From positions 1 through 5,615 of the forward strand of contig JALSSM010000011.1 in the NCBI GenBank assembly GCA_026984275.1: 5,615 bases of DNA, given 5' to 3'. Source of the stretch: Gammaproteobacteria bacterium. Lineage in GTDB: Bacteria; Pseudomonadota; Gammaproteobacteria; CAJXQU01. The stretch's first letter is position 1. Each line of letters opens with the position of its first letter. Of the stretch, positions 5,329 through 5,615 are shown piece after piece. The notes under the pieces were generated by a model. The model worked only from the letters and a program-made list of their open reading frames with translations, was not told the DNA's origin and made no database searches. Made by a program: the position numbers and the translations under genes.

Positions 5329-5615
5329 ATGAACCTGCAGACAGTAGCAATCAATAAAGGGTCGAATGCCTCAGCACCGGATCTTGACTGGAGTCAGGTA
5401 AGAGAGACAGTGAAAATGTTGAATCTTGCCATAGCACAAGTTAGTGGTTCTTTAGTCAATGGTGATGAGTCGGTTCTGGCATTAACTGAATCATTTACTT
5501 CAATGGCGGGTGTCATCACAGATATTCGTGAAACCATCGAAAATGTAGACAACCATGAAAAAGAAGACATTTTGAAAATTATTGATCAAAAATGCCAAAC
5601 ACTTTCCAATGATGT
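5329..5615 (+). CDS. Unrecognised, probably helical che-operon protein (3' end outside window)
   Basis: The frame opens at ATG 5329, 30 bases after the STAS stop, and stays open to the window edge (95 full codons). GGA at 5318-5320 is a weak ribosome binding site 8 bases upstream. After about 18 polar residues comes DWSQVRETVKMLNLAIAQV, then LALTESFTSMAGVI and DIRETIENV, all amphipathic and likely helices. No signal peptide, membrane segment or catalytic motif is visible. Amino-acid and codon use resemble the neighbouring genes, and the position suggests a further member of the che operon. A helical bundle that binds a receptor, response regulator or phosphatase partner (CheZ-like) is possible but not shown by any motif; I do not assign a function. 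That it is a gene is likely from the uninterrupted frame and tight spacing. Confidence 0.75.
   Translation, partial: MNLQTVAINKGSNASAPDLDWSQVRETVKMLNLAIAQVSGSLVNGDESVLALTESFTSMAGVITDIRETIENVDNHEKEDILKIIDQKCQTLSND

Overview
The window lies inside a chemotaxis (che) operon of a proteobacterium, most likely a gammaproteobacterium. The CheA, CheW and receptor signalling regions resemble the E. coli and Pseudomonas proteins (36-heptad receptor hairpin, E. coli-type CheA catalytic and P5 domains), and base composition is moderately AT-rich. All genes are on the + strand, closely packed or overlapping, and both ends of the window cut through genes. I see no internal promoter or terminator, so the window reads as the middle of one transcript.

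Order: (1) the 3' end of cheA (2-799); (2) cheW (819-1340); (3) a 48-codon leader-like small ORF (1346-1492), in frame with the next gene and separated from it by one TGA; (4) a 797-residue soluble chemoreceptor (1517-3910) with globin - PAS - PAS - two HAMP-like units - methyl-accepting hairpin - EWEEF tail; (5) a ParA/MinD-type ATPase (3971-4753); (6) a STAS-domain protein with a basic N-terminal motif and a long acidic linker, starting at a GTG that overlaps the parA stop (4750-5298); (7) the 5' part of an unrecognised, probably helical protein (5329 to the window end).

Working model: the receptor has no membrane segment and would form a cytoplasmic array with CheA and CheW. Its N-terminal globin keeps the haem and distal-pocket residues of flavohaemoglobins. 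Each of its two PAS domains keeps the His-containing FHxxPxHQR helix and the beta-strand Trp of the haem-PAS of Pseudomonas aeruginosa Aer2, so one chain could carry three haems and sense O2 or other gases. The EWEEF tail would tether CheR. The ParA ATPase recalls PpfA of Rhodobacter sphaeroides, which positions cytoplasmic chemoreceptor clusters; the STAS protein carries a ParB-like Lys-rich N-terminal peptide and may be the ATPase's adaptor. The most notable points are the globin plus double-PAS architecture, a well-placed internal start that would yield an Aer2-like form without the globin, the in-frame leader ORF, and the ParA-STAS pair.
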